From Aphanomyces cochlioides (lineage: Eukaryota; Oomycota; Saprolegniomycetes; Saprolegniales; Verrucalvaceae), in NCBI GenBank assembly GCA_019828595.1, contig JAHQRK010000001.1, positions 3,968,001-4,032,000 on the forward strand: a stretch of DNA of 64,000 nucleotides. Direction: 5' to 3'. Of the stretch, positions 10,055 through 21,327 are shown piece by piece. Within the stretch, counting starts at the first letter, position 1. Each line of letters begins with the position of its first letter. The notes below the pieces were generated by a model. The model searched no databases. It saw only the letters and a list, made by a program, of their open reading frames with translations, and was not told the origin of the DNA. Made by a program: the position numbers and the translations under genes.

Positions 10055-11365
10055 TTACATGAAATCATCGTCATCAAAGTCATCGTCGCTTTCGCCTTCG
10101 TATTCCATTTCCATAAAGTCCACTTGCCATCGAAGAATGCCACCAATACCACCAAAACCTTGGCAAAATTGAGAACCTTCTTGCGAACGAGCCGTCACAA
10201 ACTCAAGCGTCGTGCCGAATTGCTTGTAGTTGTTGGCAAACCATTCCACAAGAGGCTCCTTCTCCACCACTTCGAGGGTTTCACCCGTCTCAGCGTCGGT
10301 AAAGTTGGTCGCAACCTTTTCTTCAGCAGGACTCAAGATCTTGTGCACTTCTTCGCCCGTTTGGTTGTTGCGCATCGTAATGCGGTGGTGCGGCAAGTCT
10401 TCCCACAAGATGAGTGTTTCCACGGCACCCAACTCAAGAGCCTTCCATGTATCAGCAACACCAAAGCAGTACTTGCCAGAGTCCATGGCGATTTCTTCCA
10501 TGTACTTGCAGATCAACTTCTTTTCTTGGACAAACTTGACATTGGCGAGCGTGTCAGCGGCCAATTCGATGGCTTGGTTGAAGCCATTTTCACCACCGTA
10601 CGACACATCGACAATCTTGACGACGATTTCTTGCAATCGCTTGTCGAAGATATCACTTTGGTTCAATTCGTTCTTGAAATCTGCCGACCCAGCCAAGACG
10701 ATGTTGGTGACGTTGGGTCGGTCGTTCGTGATGAACATTTGCGTCGCAGTTTCGGCGACTTTGCGGACATAATGCTGACGCTTTTCCAAACGGATACGAC
10801 CGAAACGCATAGCAGACTGACCACCGCGACCGTGCTTCTTTGGCAAATCGACGCTAAATTTGTGCAAGATTTCACGTGTGTTGCCTGCAACTGTGCCATA
10901 CAATGCGCCGTTACCATCCATCACAATGAACCCAAAGCGTTCGTTGTCTTGAAACAGTTCCTTGAGTGGTTCCGTGTGGAATTTATTGTCGCACATGTAC
11001 AACGACGTCTTGATGGGGAGAAAGGGTTCAATGTCGATGGAGAGTCATTTCTCGTTACCATCAGGGCCAATGCTTTTGCCACAGAAGAGCACTAGGCCAT
11101 TGGGAGGACACTTGTTGTAGAGCTTGAGACGCTGCTGGGCTGACGTAATAGCGCCAAGGACTGCCGATTTCGTCGTCCGGGATTTGATATTCGCCGCGGT
11201 GCCGTACTCTTCCGTCAGCATTTGACTCGTTCTCGAGATCTGGCCATTCGCTGGGATGATGATCGACATCAAGCTCGTGCCGCTGCCACGCACTGCATCG
11301 AGGCGGTCGATCAACTTCTTGAGCTTGAAGCGCTCCACGCGGACGTCTTGTGCGTTTTTGTTCAT
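10055..11365 (-). CDS. eRF1 paralogue B, inverted, with the same in-frame TGA
   Basis: This is the inverted partner of copy A and carries the same TGA (complement of 11045-11047) at codon 107. From its 5' side to the end of the conserved core it is identical to A over 1,395 bp. Its last stretch instead matches the intact copy C through to the stop codon (885 bp, 10055-10939 against 15058-15942), giving the acidic [10 protein letters not shown] tail. Copy B is therefore a mosaic of A-like 5' and C-like 3' sequence. GTS, NIKS, YxCxxxF and GGQ are all retained, and no other stop interrupts the frame. Whether it is expressed as a readthrough product, as a 315-residue downstream product, or not at all cannot be told here. 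Confidence 0.75.
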
Positions 11366-11493
11366 TTGTTGGCTTGAGAGTAAATCGCAAAATGACAAGC
11401 ATCATGGAAAACACCAAGTGCACTTTGGTGAGTGAAGGTCTTGAGAGACAAGCCAGCCAACATTCTGACATTGAAGTACCGATTAGGTACTCC
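10099..11493 (-). repeat. right arm of 1,395-bp inverted repeat (eRF1 A/B)
   Basis: Reverse complement of 6229-7623, separated from it by a 2,475-bp spacer that holds DUF1349 copy 2 and the fold-back element. Confidence 0.85.
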
Positions 11494-12045
11494 GAGAACT
11501 TTCTACGAAAGCTCGAGAATCGTCTCGACATTCCGCACCACACATTTCCTGTTTCGCATTCAAGCCAAGGAACTTTCTACTGCCACTCCATCGAGAAATA
11601 ATCTGGTAGCCCATCATGCTCTCCATGTTGCGGTTGTTGGCGCGCTCCCCTGATGGACTGTGACCCTAGATATGATCTTCACTCACGTCTGAATTTGTAG
11701 TTTCTACGACAAGACGACGACGCGCACTGTCTTGTATTCCATGGCAGTGTTGGTCCTCTCAAGAAGTTCATTTTGAAGTGCATGGGCTCTGGATGTAGCT
11801 CCTTCGTTCGTTGTCGATTATGTAGCCCCGTGCACGCTGTAGTTCGGTCTCTACGATGGACATTTGAGAGATGTTGAATTATGACGTGGCAACACAGGCG
11901 CTATCAGATCAAACTCGAATGGATAATGAGCAAAAGACGCATGGAAGGCAGTGCGTGGAGTCTGCAGTAGTCCATTGTGGATCGGAACCCGGTCTGGAAT
12001 ACGCTGATGACGACATGCAACGGTGGACATTTATCTTTTGTGAAA
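11494..12045. other. intergenic, includes diverged 5' flank of eRF1 copy B
   Basis: Segment 11500-11735 resembles 5976-6200 in inverted orientation. No gene is recognised in the remainder. Confidence 0.45.
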
Positions 12046-13402
12046 TTATGACGTGGCAGAGCGAATGGACGTTTCACTCGGCTTTAATACATGGAGGGAT
12101 GGAGTCAAGCCTTTAGGAGACAGTAGAGCAGTCCTCAGCCTACGCCAGTCAATTCGTTGGTCGATTCCCCACGTAGACTTTGGTTGCTTGCCCACAAAAA
12201 TTCTCTGCGCGACGAGAGCGAGCGGCTTCATCAACTTGCGCGTGGATTCCATCGCCAGACTCTTTTTCCTCGCTCGCATCTTGTTGACTAGAAGATGCAG
12301 GACGTGAGAAGCTCTGATGGATGAGAAGGAATGAGGCTTACATGGGTCGAGAAGAGGATCTTCTCTTCCTCCTCCGAGAACATTTGGTTGTGCTTGGCGA
12401 TACGATGGTAGTAGATCAAAAGCATTACGAGCATGGCGAGGAAGATGCCGCCCGCGGCAAAATTGTCGTCTTGGAAGAACGCAATCGAGATAATCTGAAC
12501 CACCCACACGCTCATGGAGAAATACGCGCCGTAGACGCCAAGCGGGCTGTGGAATTTGCGCTCCAAGTGGTGAAAGTACTTCTTGAGGAAGATGTAGCCG
12601 TAGCACTGCGTCGAGTAGGCAAATGCCGCCGAGAGCATGCCAATGTTGTCGAGGGTTTTCTGCGTCTCGGGCCAAATGTACACAAGAGAGCAGAGAAGTT
12701 AAGCGACGACGGCGCCCATGACGAGAGAGATTGCCGGCGTCTCGTTCTTGAAGAAGCGCGTTTGAAAATGCTTGGAGACCAGGTTGGAGCTCCCAACGGA
12801 CGTGAGGAGCTTGCTGTAGGCAAAGATGGAGCGTCCCGATCGGTCCAAGGACGGACGGATACGCCGCGTAGACTTCAGTCGTTTGAAAGATGAGGGAAAA
12901 CCCTACAAGGAGCGGTCAAGATGTGGTGGCATGGGAAGCACCTGAATTCCACGTATTCATGACGTCGGGCCACGCGCGAATGCCGGGTGGAAGTCCTCCG
13001 GAGATGATAATCGACGTGATGCCCGTGCAGAAGACGGTCGCGATGGCGAAGCGCTGACCCTTGGGAACAATAATCCTTGGATCTTTGATCTCGTCGCCGA
13101 CAGTGTTGAGTGCTTCCAAGCCAACGAAGAGCCAAGTCGCGCATGGAAAAGCTCGTATGAAGCCGGAGAACCCGTCGATGAACACGACGTCCGGCTGGAG
13201 TTGCTTCTTGTAGTCGAGGTATGGAATCGACCCGATGATCCACGTTATGGTCGGGAGCAAGGACGCCGCGGCGAAGAAGGTGATGACCGCGATTTCCTCT
13301 GGAATGGACGGTCTTGGGGGGCATTCAGCACGTCTGTGGATGGAAGTTTCATGGACTTGGCGTTTCGCTCTCTTTGTCCGTCGCAGTCGTCTACCTTTCA
13401 AG
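12046..13402 (-). pseudogene. broken amino-acid permease (APC superfamily)
   Basis: Reading leftward from 13401, two frames encode consecutive parts of an AA-permease-2-type transporter. The first has transmembrane stretches and the segment LEALNTVGDEIKDP. The second starts near 12683 with WPETQKTLDNIG and further helices. The join needs one likely intron (about 12907-12945), a one-base frameshift near 12840, and passage through a TAA near 12701 where a tyrosine codon would fit. A last exon with a basic tail follows an intron near 12295-12350. The helices expected before the PEEIAVITFF segment are absent, so the gene is also truncated at its 5' end. Together these breaks indicate a pseudogene. 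Confidence 0.7.
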
Positions 13403-14580
13403 TGGACATCACGGCGGAGCAGTCCGAGCGACGACTGCTTCTCTCACGGTGAAGATCTCTCTCTTTAGGTCATGCCTTCATGACAAAGCGTCCTATCCCT
13501 TCTTCGAACTGTTCAATCATTCGAACTTGCTCGGTCACATGATCTGCTAAATTTGGGCCTTTCGTTTCCTCTCCATTGTAGTCGCTCATGCCCATAGCAG
13601 AGGAGAAGTACCGCGTGACGACCGCGCAGATTTGGGCGCTCGGTGTGACCCGCAAGCGAGACTGCATCTATGGAGTATCGGCTGAAACTTTGCCTATGCA
13701 TTCTCGACTCTACAACACTCCGAATGGAGGGCAATACCACACACAATCCCCCCGTTCTCCTCTCGCAATGACGTTTCCCTCTTGCCTCAACATCTCGCCC
13801 TTTATCTTTCTCCCGTCGGCAATCGAATGCCCCCCCTCGAGTTCCCCCGCCAATCACCCTGCAGCCCTGGCCAATGCTTTCCCTCAATATTTATAGCATA
13901 ATGATATATTCATATATAAAGTTATGTGTTAAAGAAGGTATTATGTGCTATGTCTTCCCTTTAAAGAAATCTACTCTGTTAAAATTGATGAAATAAAATA
14001 TAATGGTTTTTCTCAGTTATTATATTTAACAGGTAAAATTGTTGGAGCAATGTTAATTTTTGCGATTCCGAGCTATATTTGCTATCGCAGTGCGGTCAGT
14101 GTCAGCCAAATGAGATCACGCCGGGTTATAAATAGCCGTTAGATGCTGGAGATGAGCAGCTCAATCTTGGGTGTATGCCCACATAAATCCCCTTGATACG
14201 CAGGTCATTGTAGTGAGAGGCAACCTTGGAGCCAATCATATCGCAGTATTTTCAATAGTATACAGATTCCAAGTGTGAAGAGTTCCTGGTGTGGAAATTC
14301 GCCTATTAAAGTAGCGAAAAAGATGTGATCGTTCTGTCCAGTCGATTTTCAATTTGAAATTAAAAAAATACGATGTCGCGTTGGGCAAAGCCGCCAGCTA
14401 TAAAATATTTTTTGTTTAATTCCCGCCGACCCAACTGCCATTCAGCAAACTCGCAGCTATTTAAAAAAAATACACCGCGTTTGTATGTAAAGGAAACAAA
14501 TTATGAAATAAAAATAGCTCCCAAGCGACAAAACTCGAATCATTTTTGGTGGTCTCTCTTCACACCCTGATCTCTTGACC
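13403..14580. other. intergenic, AT-rich upstream of eRF1 copy C
   Basis: A short minus-strand frame (13470-13667) includes MSDYNGEETKGPN but cannot be joined to a gene. From 13880 to 14560 the DNA is AT-rich and holds nothing recognisable beyond the eRF1 C promoter region. Confidence 0.4.
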
Positions 14581-15942
14581 ATGAGCGCGCCGGGCCAGAC
14601 GAAGGAAGAAGAGCAAGTCGAGCTCTTCAAGATGAAGAAGCTCATCAAGAGTCTTCAAGCCGCTCGAGGGTAGGAAGTTTTGTCGAAATTCCGGCTCAAC
14701 TTGGCCTTTAGGAACGGTACCAGCATGATTTCGTTGGTCATTCCTCCCAAGGATCAAATTTCGCGCGTTGCCAAGATGTTGGCGGATGAATACGGCACAG
14801 CGTCCAACATCAAATCCCGCGTCAATCGTTTGTCTGTCTTGGGCGCCATCACATCGACCCAGCAGCGCCTTAAGCTCTACACCAAGTGCCCCCCCAATGG
14901 CCTTGTCATGTACTGTGGCACGTGCATGACGGAAGATGGCAAGGAAAAACGTCTCAACTTTGACTTTGAGCCCTTCAAACCGATCAACACATCGTTGTAC
15001 ATGTGCGACAACAAATTTCACACGGAAGCGCTTGGCGAACTGTTGCAAGACAATGATCGCTTTGGGTTCATTGTGATGGATGGTAACGGCGCATTGTATG
15101 GCACAGTTGCAGGCAACACACGTGAAATCTTGCACAAATTTAGCGTCGATTTGCCAAAGAAGCACGGTCGCGGTGGTCAGTCTGCTATGCGTTTCGGTCG
15201 TATCCGTTTGGAAAAGCGTCAGCATTATGTCCGCAAAGTCGCCGAAACTGCGACGCAAATGTTCATCACGAACGACCGACCCAACGTCACCAACATCGTC
15301 TTGGCTGGGTCGGCAGATTTCAAGAACGAATTGAACCAAAGTGATATCTTCGACAAGCGATTGCAAGAAATCGTCGTCAAGATTGTCGATGTGTCGTACG
15401 GTGGTGAAAATGGCTTCAACCAAGCCATCGAATTGGCCGCTGACACGCTCGCCAATGTCAAGTTTGTCCAAGAAAAGAAGTTGATCTGCAAGTACATGGA
15501 AGAAATCGCCATGGACTCTGGCAAGTACTGCTTTGGTGTTGCTGATACATGGAAGGCTCTTGAGTTGGGTGCCGTGGAAACACTCATCTTGTGGGAAGAC
15601 TTGCCGCACCACCGCATTACGATGCGCAACAACCAAACGGGCGAAGAAGTGCACAAGATCTTGAGTCCTGCTGAAGAAAAGGTTGCGACCAACTTTACCG
15701 ACGCTGAGACGGGTGAAACCCTCGAAGTGGTGGAGAAGGAGCCTCTTGTGGAATGGTTTGCCAACAACTACAAGCAATTCGGCACGACGCTTGAGTTTGT
15801 GACGGCTCGTTCGCAAGAAGGTTCTCAATTTTGCCAAGGTTTTGGTGGTATTGGTGGCATTCTTCGATGGCAAGTGGACTTTATGGAAATGGAATACGAA
15901 GGCGAAAGCGACGATGACTTTGATGACGATGATTTCATGTAA
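14581..15942 (+). CDS. ERF1: eukaryotic peptide chain release factor 1 (eRF1), intact copy C
   Basis: Two exons (14581-14669 and 14712-15942), separated by a 42-nt GT-AG intron, encode 439 residues, the normal eRF1 length. Motifs in order are GTS (about 32-34), NIKS (about 62-65), YxCxxxF (126-132), GGQ (184-186) and an acidic C-terminal tail. NIKS and YxCxxxF read the stop codon, GGQ acts at the peptidyl-transferase centre, and the C domain binds eRF3. This is the only one of the three copies without an internal stop and is the likely housekeeping gene. From 15058 onward it is identical to copies A and B up to 15898 (841 bp) and to B through the stop codon. Its N-domain coding sequence is clearly diverged from theirs. 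Confidence 0.95.
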
Positions 15943-16293
15943 GTTTTGCATCCCGATGGACTTTATTAACCTCTTGCTTTAGTTGAGGTGGCTGGCCATG
16001 CAGTCAGTACATGCCGTCGTCTCTATTTGTCAGAGTCTCTGATATAGAGCTTAATAAAAACTTGAATGCTTTGATCCTCCCATGCTCATCAGCTTATGAG
16101 CACAGTCGCCAACGTGGATAAAATATATAAAGTTAAGAGAGGAAACTTCAATAATTATCACATTATACAGGTGTGAATGGTGAAACCCAAATCAAATTTC
16201 AAAGGTTTGATAAAATTATAGAAGTATTCTATAAATCAATATCATTTTATAGAGTTTGACGCTTTTGAAGTCAATCGTCGGACAAACTTTGCT
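15943..16293. other. intergenic, no gene recognised
   Basis: Holds the 3' region of eRF1 copy C and the 5' region of the TOM1-like gene. No other feature is seen. Confidence 0.4.
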
Positions 16294-17429
16294 ATGGCGA
16301 ACGCGACAGTGGGTACGTCGACGGCTCTGTGAACCTTATGCTTGATCTTATGGCGAAGTAGTTCCCCCAGTGATTCACCTTGAATTCCGATACAAGGAGA
16401 TTGATACGATCCTCGCCGTGGGCTATGCGATTGCGTCCGTCGTGTCTCTGTGGACTTTGATCTCCCATATGAATTCAACAACGAAAGATATCGCGACAGC
16501 GGGGTTCTACATGCTCCTTTGTCTCGCCTCGTTGGTTCGCGCAGTTTGGTTCTCGACTCCCTACAGCGTCCATGTCTCTGGCTACGTCCCTCAGCGACTT
16601 CATATCTTTGATGAGGGATGGATTATGATGTGTCTCTCGGAAGTGGCTGAAATGCTCGGCACGCTGCTCTTGTACGCCATTTTTATCCTAATGGTTGTTT
16701 TCTGGGCCGACCTTCTCCACCGGTACGTTTTCACTTGCTCCACAGATGCGCTCATTTCGCCGTAGAGCGTTTGATCCACATGGTCACAGCACGCCGCGAC
16801 CGATGCAGGTCTTTCTGTCGTTATTATTTTTCCTCGTCATTTTCATGTCGACTGGATTTGCTCTCTTTGCGTTTGACCGTATCGACTCGCTTCTTCTCCT
16901 CATGTACAACGACTTTGCCGTCGCGCTTCTCTCTGGCATCACGTGCTTGTTTGTTGCGATTTACTCATGCCGAATACGAACTGTCCTCATCGCTTTCCTC
17001 GAAGTGAGCCAAATTGAAACAACGGATCGCATCCAAACTGTCACGCGGACGGGTGTCCTCTGCGGCTTCTTCCTCTTGGTCAATGGCTGCTTGGAAACCT
17101 ACATGGGTCTCCAAATGTATCATCTCCTCGAATCGGACGACTCATCGTCGTTTCTTCCCCAAGACTCGGTCTCATGGTGGCTCCTTATTATGACGAAGCA
17201 CCTCGTCGAGATTTTTATCCTCTATGGCCTTTTGTACATCTTATGGGGCTCCACTGGCGGCTCCGAGGCGACAGAGTCCAAGTCCCAGAGCGATTTACGA
17301 CGCCACTACGAGTCTATTCCAGACGTGACCTCCTCTCCAAGTGACGCTATCGCGCGGCGTTCCTCCTCGACGCGTCGTTTCTTAGAGGCGCCGCACCATG
17401 GATCCAACCATCACCACAATCATCCATGA
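16294..17429 (+). CDS. TOM1/THH1-like seven-helix membrane protein
   Basis: I assembled three exons: 16294-16312, 16371-16722 and 16766-17429. The 58-nt and 43-nt introns keep the frame, giving 344 residues. About seven hydrophobic helices are spread from residue 20 to 290, followed by a Ser/His-rich cytosolic tail. The pattern and the FWADLLHR segment fit the THH1/TOM1/TOM3 family, whose plant members are vacuolar-membrane proteins that host tobamovirus replication complexes; the normal cellular role is poorly known. The start in the 19-nt first exon is inferred, because the next in-frame start after the first intron is a GTG that lies at the splice site. Confidence 0.75.
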
Positions 17430-17460
17430 GAGATAGAGGTTAAGTCGTAAGATACTTTAT

Positions 17461-18765
17461 TTATGGGGATTCGTCCGTCAAGTCTTCGTTGAGATTCACG
17501 CCGAGCACCTTGGCGACTTGAATCATGTCCTTGTCGCCGCGGCCACTCACGTTGATCACGAGCACTTTGCCAGGGCCGAGTTCCTTGGCCAACTCGACAC
17601 CGTAGTGGATCGCATGAGAGGATTCCAACGCAGGAATGATGCCTTCTTCACGGCACAAGAGCTTGAAGCCTTCAAGGGCTTGGGCATCTGTCACACTCAC
17701 GTACGTCGCACGGCCTGAGTCCTTGAGGAAAGCATGTTCAGGACCGACTCCGGCGTAGTCCAAACCGGCAGACACACTGTGCGTTTCAATAACTTGGCCA
17801 GCAGCGTCTTGCATCACGTAAGTCTTCGTGCCATGGAGAACACCGATGCGACCGCCGACAAGCGTCGACGAGTGACGGCCAGTCTCGACACCGTCACCGC
17901 CAGCTTCCACGCCGTAAATCTGCACGGAATGATCTTGAGCGAATGGATGGAACATGCCGATGGCATTGCTCCCACCGCCGACACAAGCGACAATCGCATC
18001 TGGGAGACGACCAATTTCTTCTTCAAGCTGGGCTTTGATTTCCTTGCCAATGATCGCTTGGAAGTCGCGCACAATGGTCGGGAATGGATGAGGACCAATG
18101 GCCGATCCAATGATGTAATGCGTCGAGTCGACGTTGGCAACCCAATCACGCATGGCTTCATTCACAGCGTCTTTGAGGGTTTGCGAGCCAGACTTAACAG
18201 CAACGACCTTCGCGCCAAGCATCTTCATGCGGAACACGTTGAGAGATTGGCGTTGAGTGTCTTCGTAGCCCATATACACTGTGCAGTCCAAACCCATCAA
18301 AGCACATGCGGTGGCAGTCGCAACACCATGCTGCCCTGCACCAGTTTCAGCGATAATTCGCTTCTTGCCAAGGCGCTTGGCGAGGACGGCTTGGCCCAAT
18401 GCATTGTTAATTTTGTGCGCGCCAGTGTGAGCCAAGTCTTCGCGCTTGAGGTAAATATCAGCACCGCCAGCGTGTTCAGTTAATCGTCGAGCAAAATAAA
18501 GCGGCGTCGGTCGTCCAATGTAATCGCGTCCCAATTGTTCCAACTCTTCTCGGAAGGATGGGTCTTGTGTCGCTCGGACATACTCGTCAATCAATTGATG
18601 GTGCGCTTCAATCAACGTTTCAGCAACGAAGCAACCGCCGAATTTGCCAAAATATGCGTTCAGCTCGTCTTTGCTCGTGTAAACTGGCGGTGCATTCGAA
18701 ACCTTAAGGTAAGGCGCGTGGGAGCCATTCTTCTTGGAGATGTTGTCAGCGGCGGGAGAGCTCAT
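17461..18765 (-). CDS. trpB: tryptophan synthase beta chain
   Basis: An intronless gene of 434 residues encodes the pyridoxal-phosphate subunit that joins indole and serine to make tryptophan. The PLP lysine lies in HKINNALGQ. The catalytic-glutamate region is in AETGAGQHG and the phosphate-binding glycines are in GGGSNAIG. Length and content match stand-alone TrpB of plants and bacteria rather than the alpha-beta fusion of fungi. No alpha subunit gene is in the window. The sequence directly upstream (18813-18847) carries three TATCCGGATA-like half-repeats, 48-82 bp from the ATG, likely part of its promoter. The gene is convergent with the TOM1-like gene, about 30 bp away. Confidence 0.96.
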   Translation of the reverse strand: MSSPAADNISKKNGSHAPYLKVSNAPPVYTSKDELNAYFGKFGGCFVAETLIEAHHQLIDEYVRATQDPSFREELEQLGRDYIGRPTPLYFARRLTEHAGGADIYLKREDLAHTGAHKINNALGQAVLAKRLGKKRIIAETGAGQHGVATATACALMGLDCTVYMGYEDTQRQSLNVFRMKMLGAKVVAVKSGSQTLKDAVNEAMRDWVANVDSTHYIIGSAIGPHPFPTIVRDFQAIIGKEIKAQLEEEIGRLPDAIVACVGGGSNAIGMFHPFAQDHSVQIYGVEAGGDGVETGRHSSTLVGGRIGVLHGTKTYVMQDAAGQVIETHSVSAGLDYAGVGPEHAFLKDSGRATYVSVTDAQALEGFKLLCREEGIIPALESSHAIHYGVELAKELGPGKVLVINVSGRGDKDMIQVAKVLGVNLNEDLTDESP

Positions 18766-18812
18766 GGTGACGCTTGGGCAAATTCGGCAATGGAGGAATT
18801 TGACATGGAGAA

Positions 18813-18847
18813 ATTATCCGGATTATTTTATCCGGATTACCGGATAA
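18813..18847. promoter_or_regulatory. triple TATCCGGAT motif upstream of trpB
   Basis: ATTATCCGGATTA, TTTATCCGGATTA and ACCGGATAA lie head to tail 48-82 bp upstream of the trpB start. The same palindromic word recurs upstream of other genes in this window. Confidence 0.55.
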
Positions 18848-19129
18848 GATTTAACTTGAAGTTTGTATGGAGCACATATTGGGAACAATCTTATGGCGAG
18901 TTCCTTCTTGAGCTGGCCGAATGTCGATGGCTTCATGGATTGTTGTGCGTCGAGAAATGACCAGCGCGTGTGATGGATGGGCCGCAGGAGCAGCGAGAAA
19001 GTCTATCATGATAGAGCTGGAATTTGCACCAAGATGGTCGAAGAAACGGAGCCTCAAGAGCAATTGCGAATAAAGTTATGGTGGAATATATCTATGTTGC
19101 CACTGCAAACGTGGCCGCGCGCAGTTTGC

Positions 19130-20569
19130 TTAGGGATGGTTGCTTCCAGACGAAGGGGTCGAATCGGTGCTAGCCGCGGTGGTCTTTGGTGCCATCAACG
19201 AGTCAATGATGGCAGTGACGGACTTAGTTGTTGTCGGTGCTGAGGTGGACAAGAACGCAATTTCGACTTTGGGATTCAATGTCGTCGGCTCTGGAGTTGT
19301 AGAGTCGTCCTCCAACGGACCAACTGCAAACTTTGTTGTCGGCAGTACTGTAGTTTCAGGAGACTCAGAGGCATCGTCAGTACTAGCTGGCGTCATGACG
19401 GGGGTATCTGACGTTGGCTTGGGAGTGAGCGAGGAGGCTGGAGGTCTGCTGAGCTGAGGTGTTGGGGTTGGAGTCGTATCAGACAGCTTCATTCTGAACA
19501 TTGTTGGCTCCGGAGCCACACCTTCAGTCGTTGGCAGAGGAGTCTTCACGGTGGTTTCGGGCACTGTCGTCGTTGGAGCGGACGTTGTTGTAGGTTCAAG
19601 AGTAGTTGTGGGTTTAGGTGTGGTTGTGGGCTCAGGGGTGGCAGTCGTGGTAGGTTGAGCTGTGGTTGTGGGCTGAGCAGTGGTGGTAGGTTGGGCCGTT
19701 GTCGTAGGTGGGGCAGTCGTTGAAAGTTCAGCAGTTGTGGTGGGTGGAGAAGTTGTAGTTGCTTGGGCTGTAATTGTTGGCTGCACAGTCGTAGAGTTCG
19801 GAACTTGAGTAGTGTTAACAACCTGAATCGTTTCGTTCTTGGTTTGCAAGGTCGCATTAGTAGGTTGAGGAGTAGTTGCCAATGGCGTAGTCGTCGGTCC
19901 AGGAGTTACAGTCGAGGTTGGCTGAGGTGTGGTTTCTGATGGTCGAAGGGTAGTTGTGACTGGAGCAGTGGTGGCAGCAGTCGACACAGGCGTCACAGTC
20001 GGCGTGCTAGGAGCCGTAGTAGGAGCTGAAGTGGTGGAGCGAGTTGTAACAGGTAGACTTGGAAGTGCAGTCGTGTGGGTAGCAATATGAGGGTTCACAA
20101 TATCAAGTTCGTGAACACTGGACGAGTTGGTTGTGTTGGTCGTATTGATCGCGGCAACCGACGGTGCTTCCGAGCTGGAACTTGCCGATTGACCAAGTAA
20201 TTTGCTTATGTCGTCTTTGAAATAGAAGAGTCCAAAGGCAGCCGCACCGACAAAGAGCATCACGCCCACGACTGCAAAGGCATACGAGACAAAGCGATTC
20301 CCAGAATATTTCTCTCGCTTGTCTTCCTTTGTCGGGTCATTGTCACTGATGTTGCCGATCAATTCCGTGTCGCTCTTGCTCGAACTCTTGGTACTGCCTA
20401 AATCAACATCGTCCCCAGCATTCAATGTTCCATCGACGTCTGCATTGTTCTTGTCCTTCTCTTCCAAGAGCACATCGTCTTCCAGCGAATTTTTCTCTGC
20501 AGCAGTCGGCGTCATCGCCGGTCCTGATGTGAACGCCGCGGGCGTATCGATCGCGGCTGGGCGCATCAT
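19130..20569 (-). CDS. mucin-like Thr/Pro-rich single-pass membrane protein
   Basis: The 479-residue protein has an acidic N-terminal region of about 93 residues, one hydrophobic helix at about 94-117, and then about 360 residues dominated by Thr, Pro and Ser. The last part includes PTTTA-type repeats and N-glycosylation sequons (NTTNTTNSS). No cleavable signal precedes the helix, so a type II orientation is inferred, with the mucin-like part outside. Such O-glycosylated stalks occur in oomycete surface and cyst-coat proteins. No enzymatic domain is visible. Two adjacent ATGs (20569 and 20566) are possible starts. Confidence 0.75.
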   Translation of the reverse strand: MMRPAAIDTPAAFTSGPAMTPTAAEKNSLEDDVLLEEKDKNNADVDGTLNAGDDVDLGSTKSSSKSDTELIGNISDNDPTKEDKREKYSGNRFVSYAFAVVGVMLFVGAAAFGLFYFKDDISKLLGQSASSSSEAPSVAAINTTNTTNSSSVHELDIVNPHIATHTTALPSLPVTTRSTTSAPTTAPSTPTVTPVSTAATTAPVTTTLRPSETTPQPTSTVTPGPTTTPLATTPQPTNATLQTKNETIQVVNTTQVPNSTTVQPTITAQATTTSPPTTTAELSTTAPPTTTAQPTTTAQPTTTAQPTTTATPEPTTTPKPTTTLEPTTTSAPTTTVPETTVKTPLPTTEGVAPEPTMFRMKLSDTTPTPTPQLSRPPASSLTPKPTSDTPVMTPASTDDASESPETTVLPTTKFAVGPLEDDSTTPEPTTLNPKVEIAFLSTSAPTTTKSVTAIIDSLMAPKTTAASTDSTPSSGSNHP

Positions 20570-21327
20570 GATGCCTTCGTGTCTGGCAAGAGTTCAGTAC
20601 GGTATGTGCATGCTCACCTCCAGTTTTGACCACGTGTTTTTCCCACTTTGACAATGAAAAATACTCATTCAAGCAAAGACATGCACTTTCAGTTTACTAC
20701 GTACCACATTTCATACCTTGTATAAATTTATAAACAGAAAGTGTAGACTTCTTTAATATTATCTGTAATAAAACATATACTTGAATTTATTATATTGTAA
20801 TTTCAGCCCAAAATTCCATTTTCAAGGCGATTTAAATACACATGAAAATCGATTTTCTTATCCGGAATTCTGCGATCATTTCGAAACAAACCATGGATGC
20901 CGAACAGGAGACTGCTGTCTCAATATCTGATGTGGTCGATGTCATCATGGAACACCGGAAGTCCGGTAAATCATGGATAAGGCTTTTGGAATAAGCAAGA
21001 AGTTTCTCCAGATTCACTGAATGACCTGTATTCTTGTATCTCTCCACGAACAGTTCTCACGAACGGACGTTCTTTGTGATCTCTCACCTGCATTCGTTTT
21101 GTCGATACAAATTAATTACACACGTGTTACACATGGGACAAATATGTAAAACACATCGAAATGGCACTTCATTGGACTTTCCACACACATGACAATCTCC
21201 CAACAGTTGAGCCCCCCGAAAAATATTCTGGGTCGGGGGGGGGGGGGTCCAAAATTTTCGTCCTCTAGCCGACCAATCACAGGAAAGCAATTGATTGGTG
21301 TTCCTCCCAAAGGCCAATCTACGAAGC
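20570..21327. other. intergenic between divergent genes
   Basis: The gap holds a TTATCCGGAA motif (20858-20866), a run of G at 21236-21248, and CCAAT/ATTGG boxes around 21269-21300 just before TSR2. No gene is recognised. Confidence 0.45.

Noticed and set aside
14560..15951. Antisense frame of 463 codons opposite eRF1 C (and similar ones opposite A and B)
   Set aside because: It mirrors the codon bias of the sense gene, and the same frame is reproduced wherever the sense gene is copied. It has no protein-like motif.
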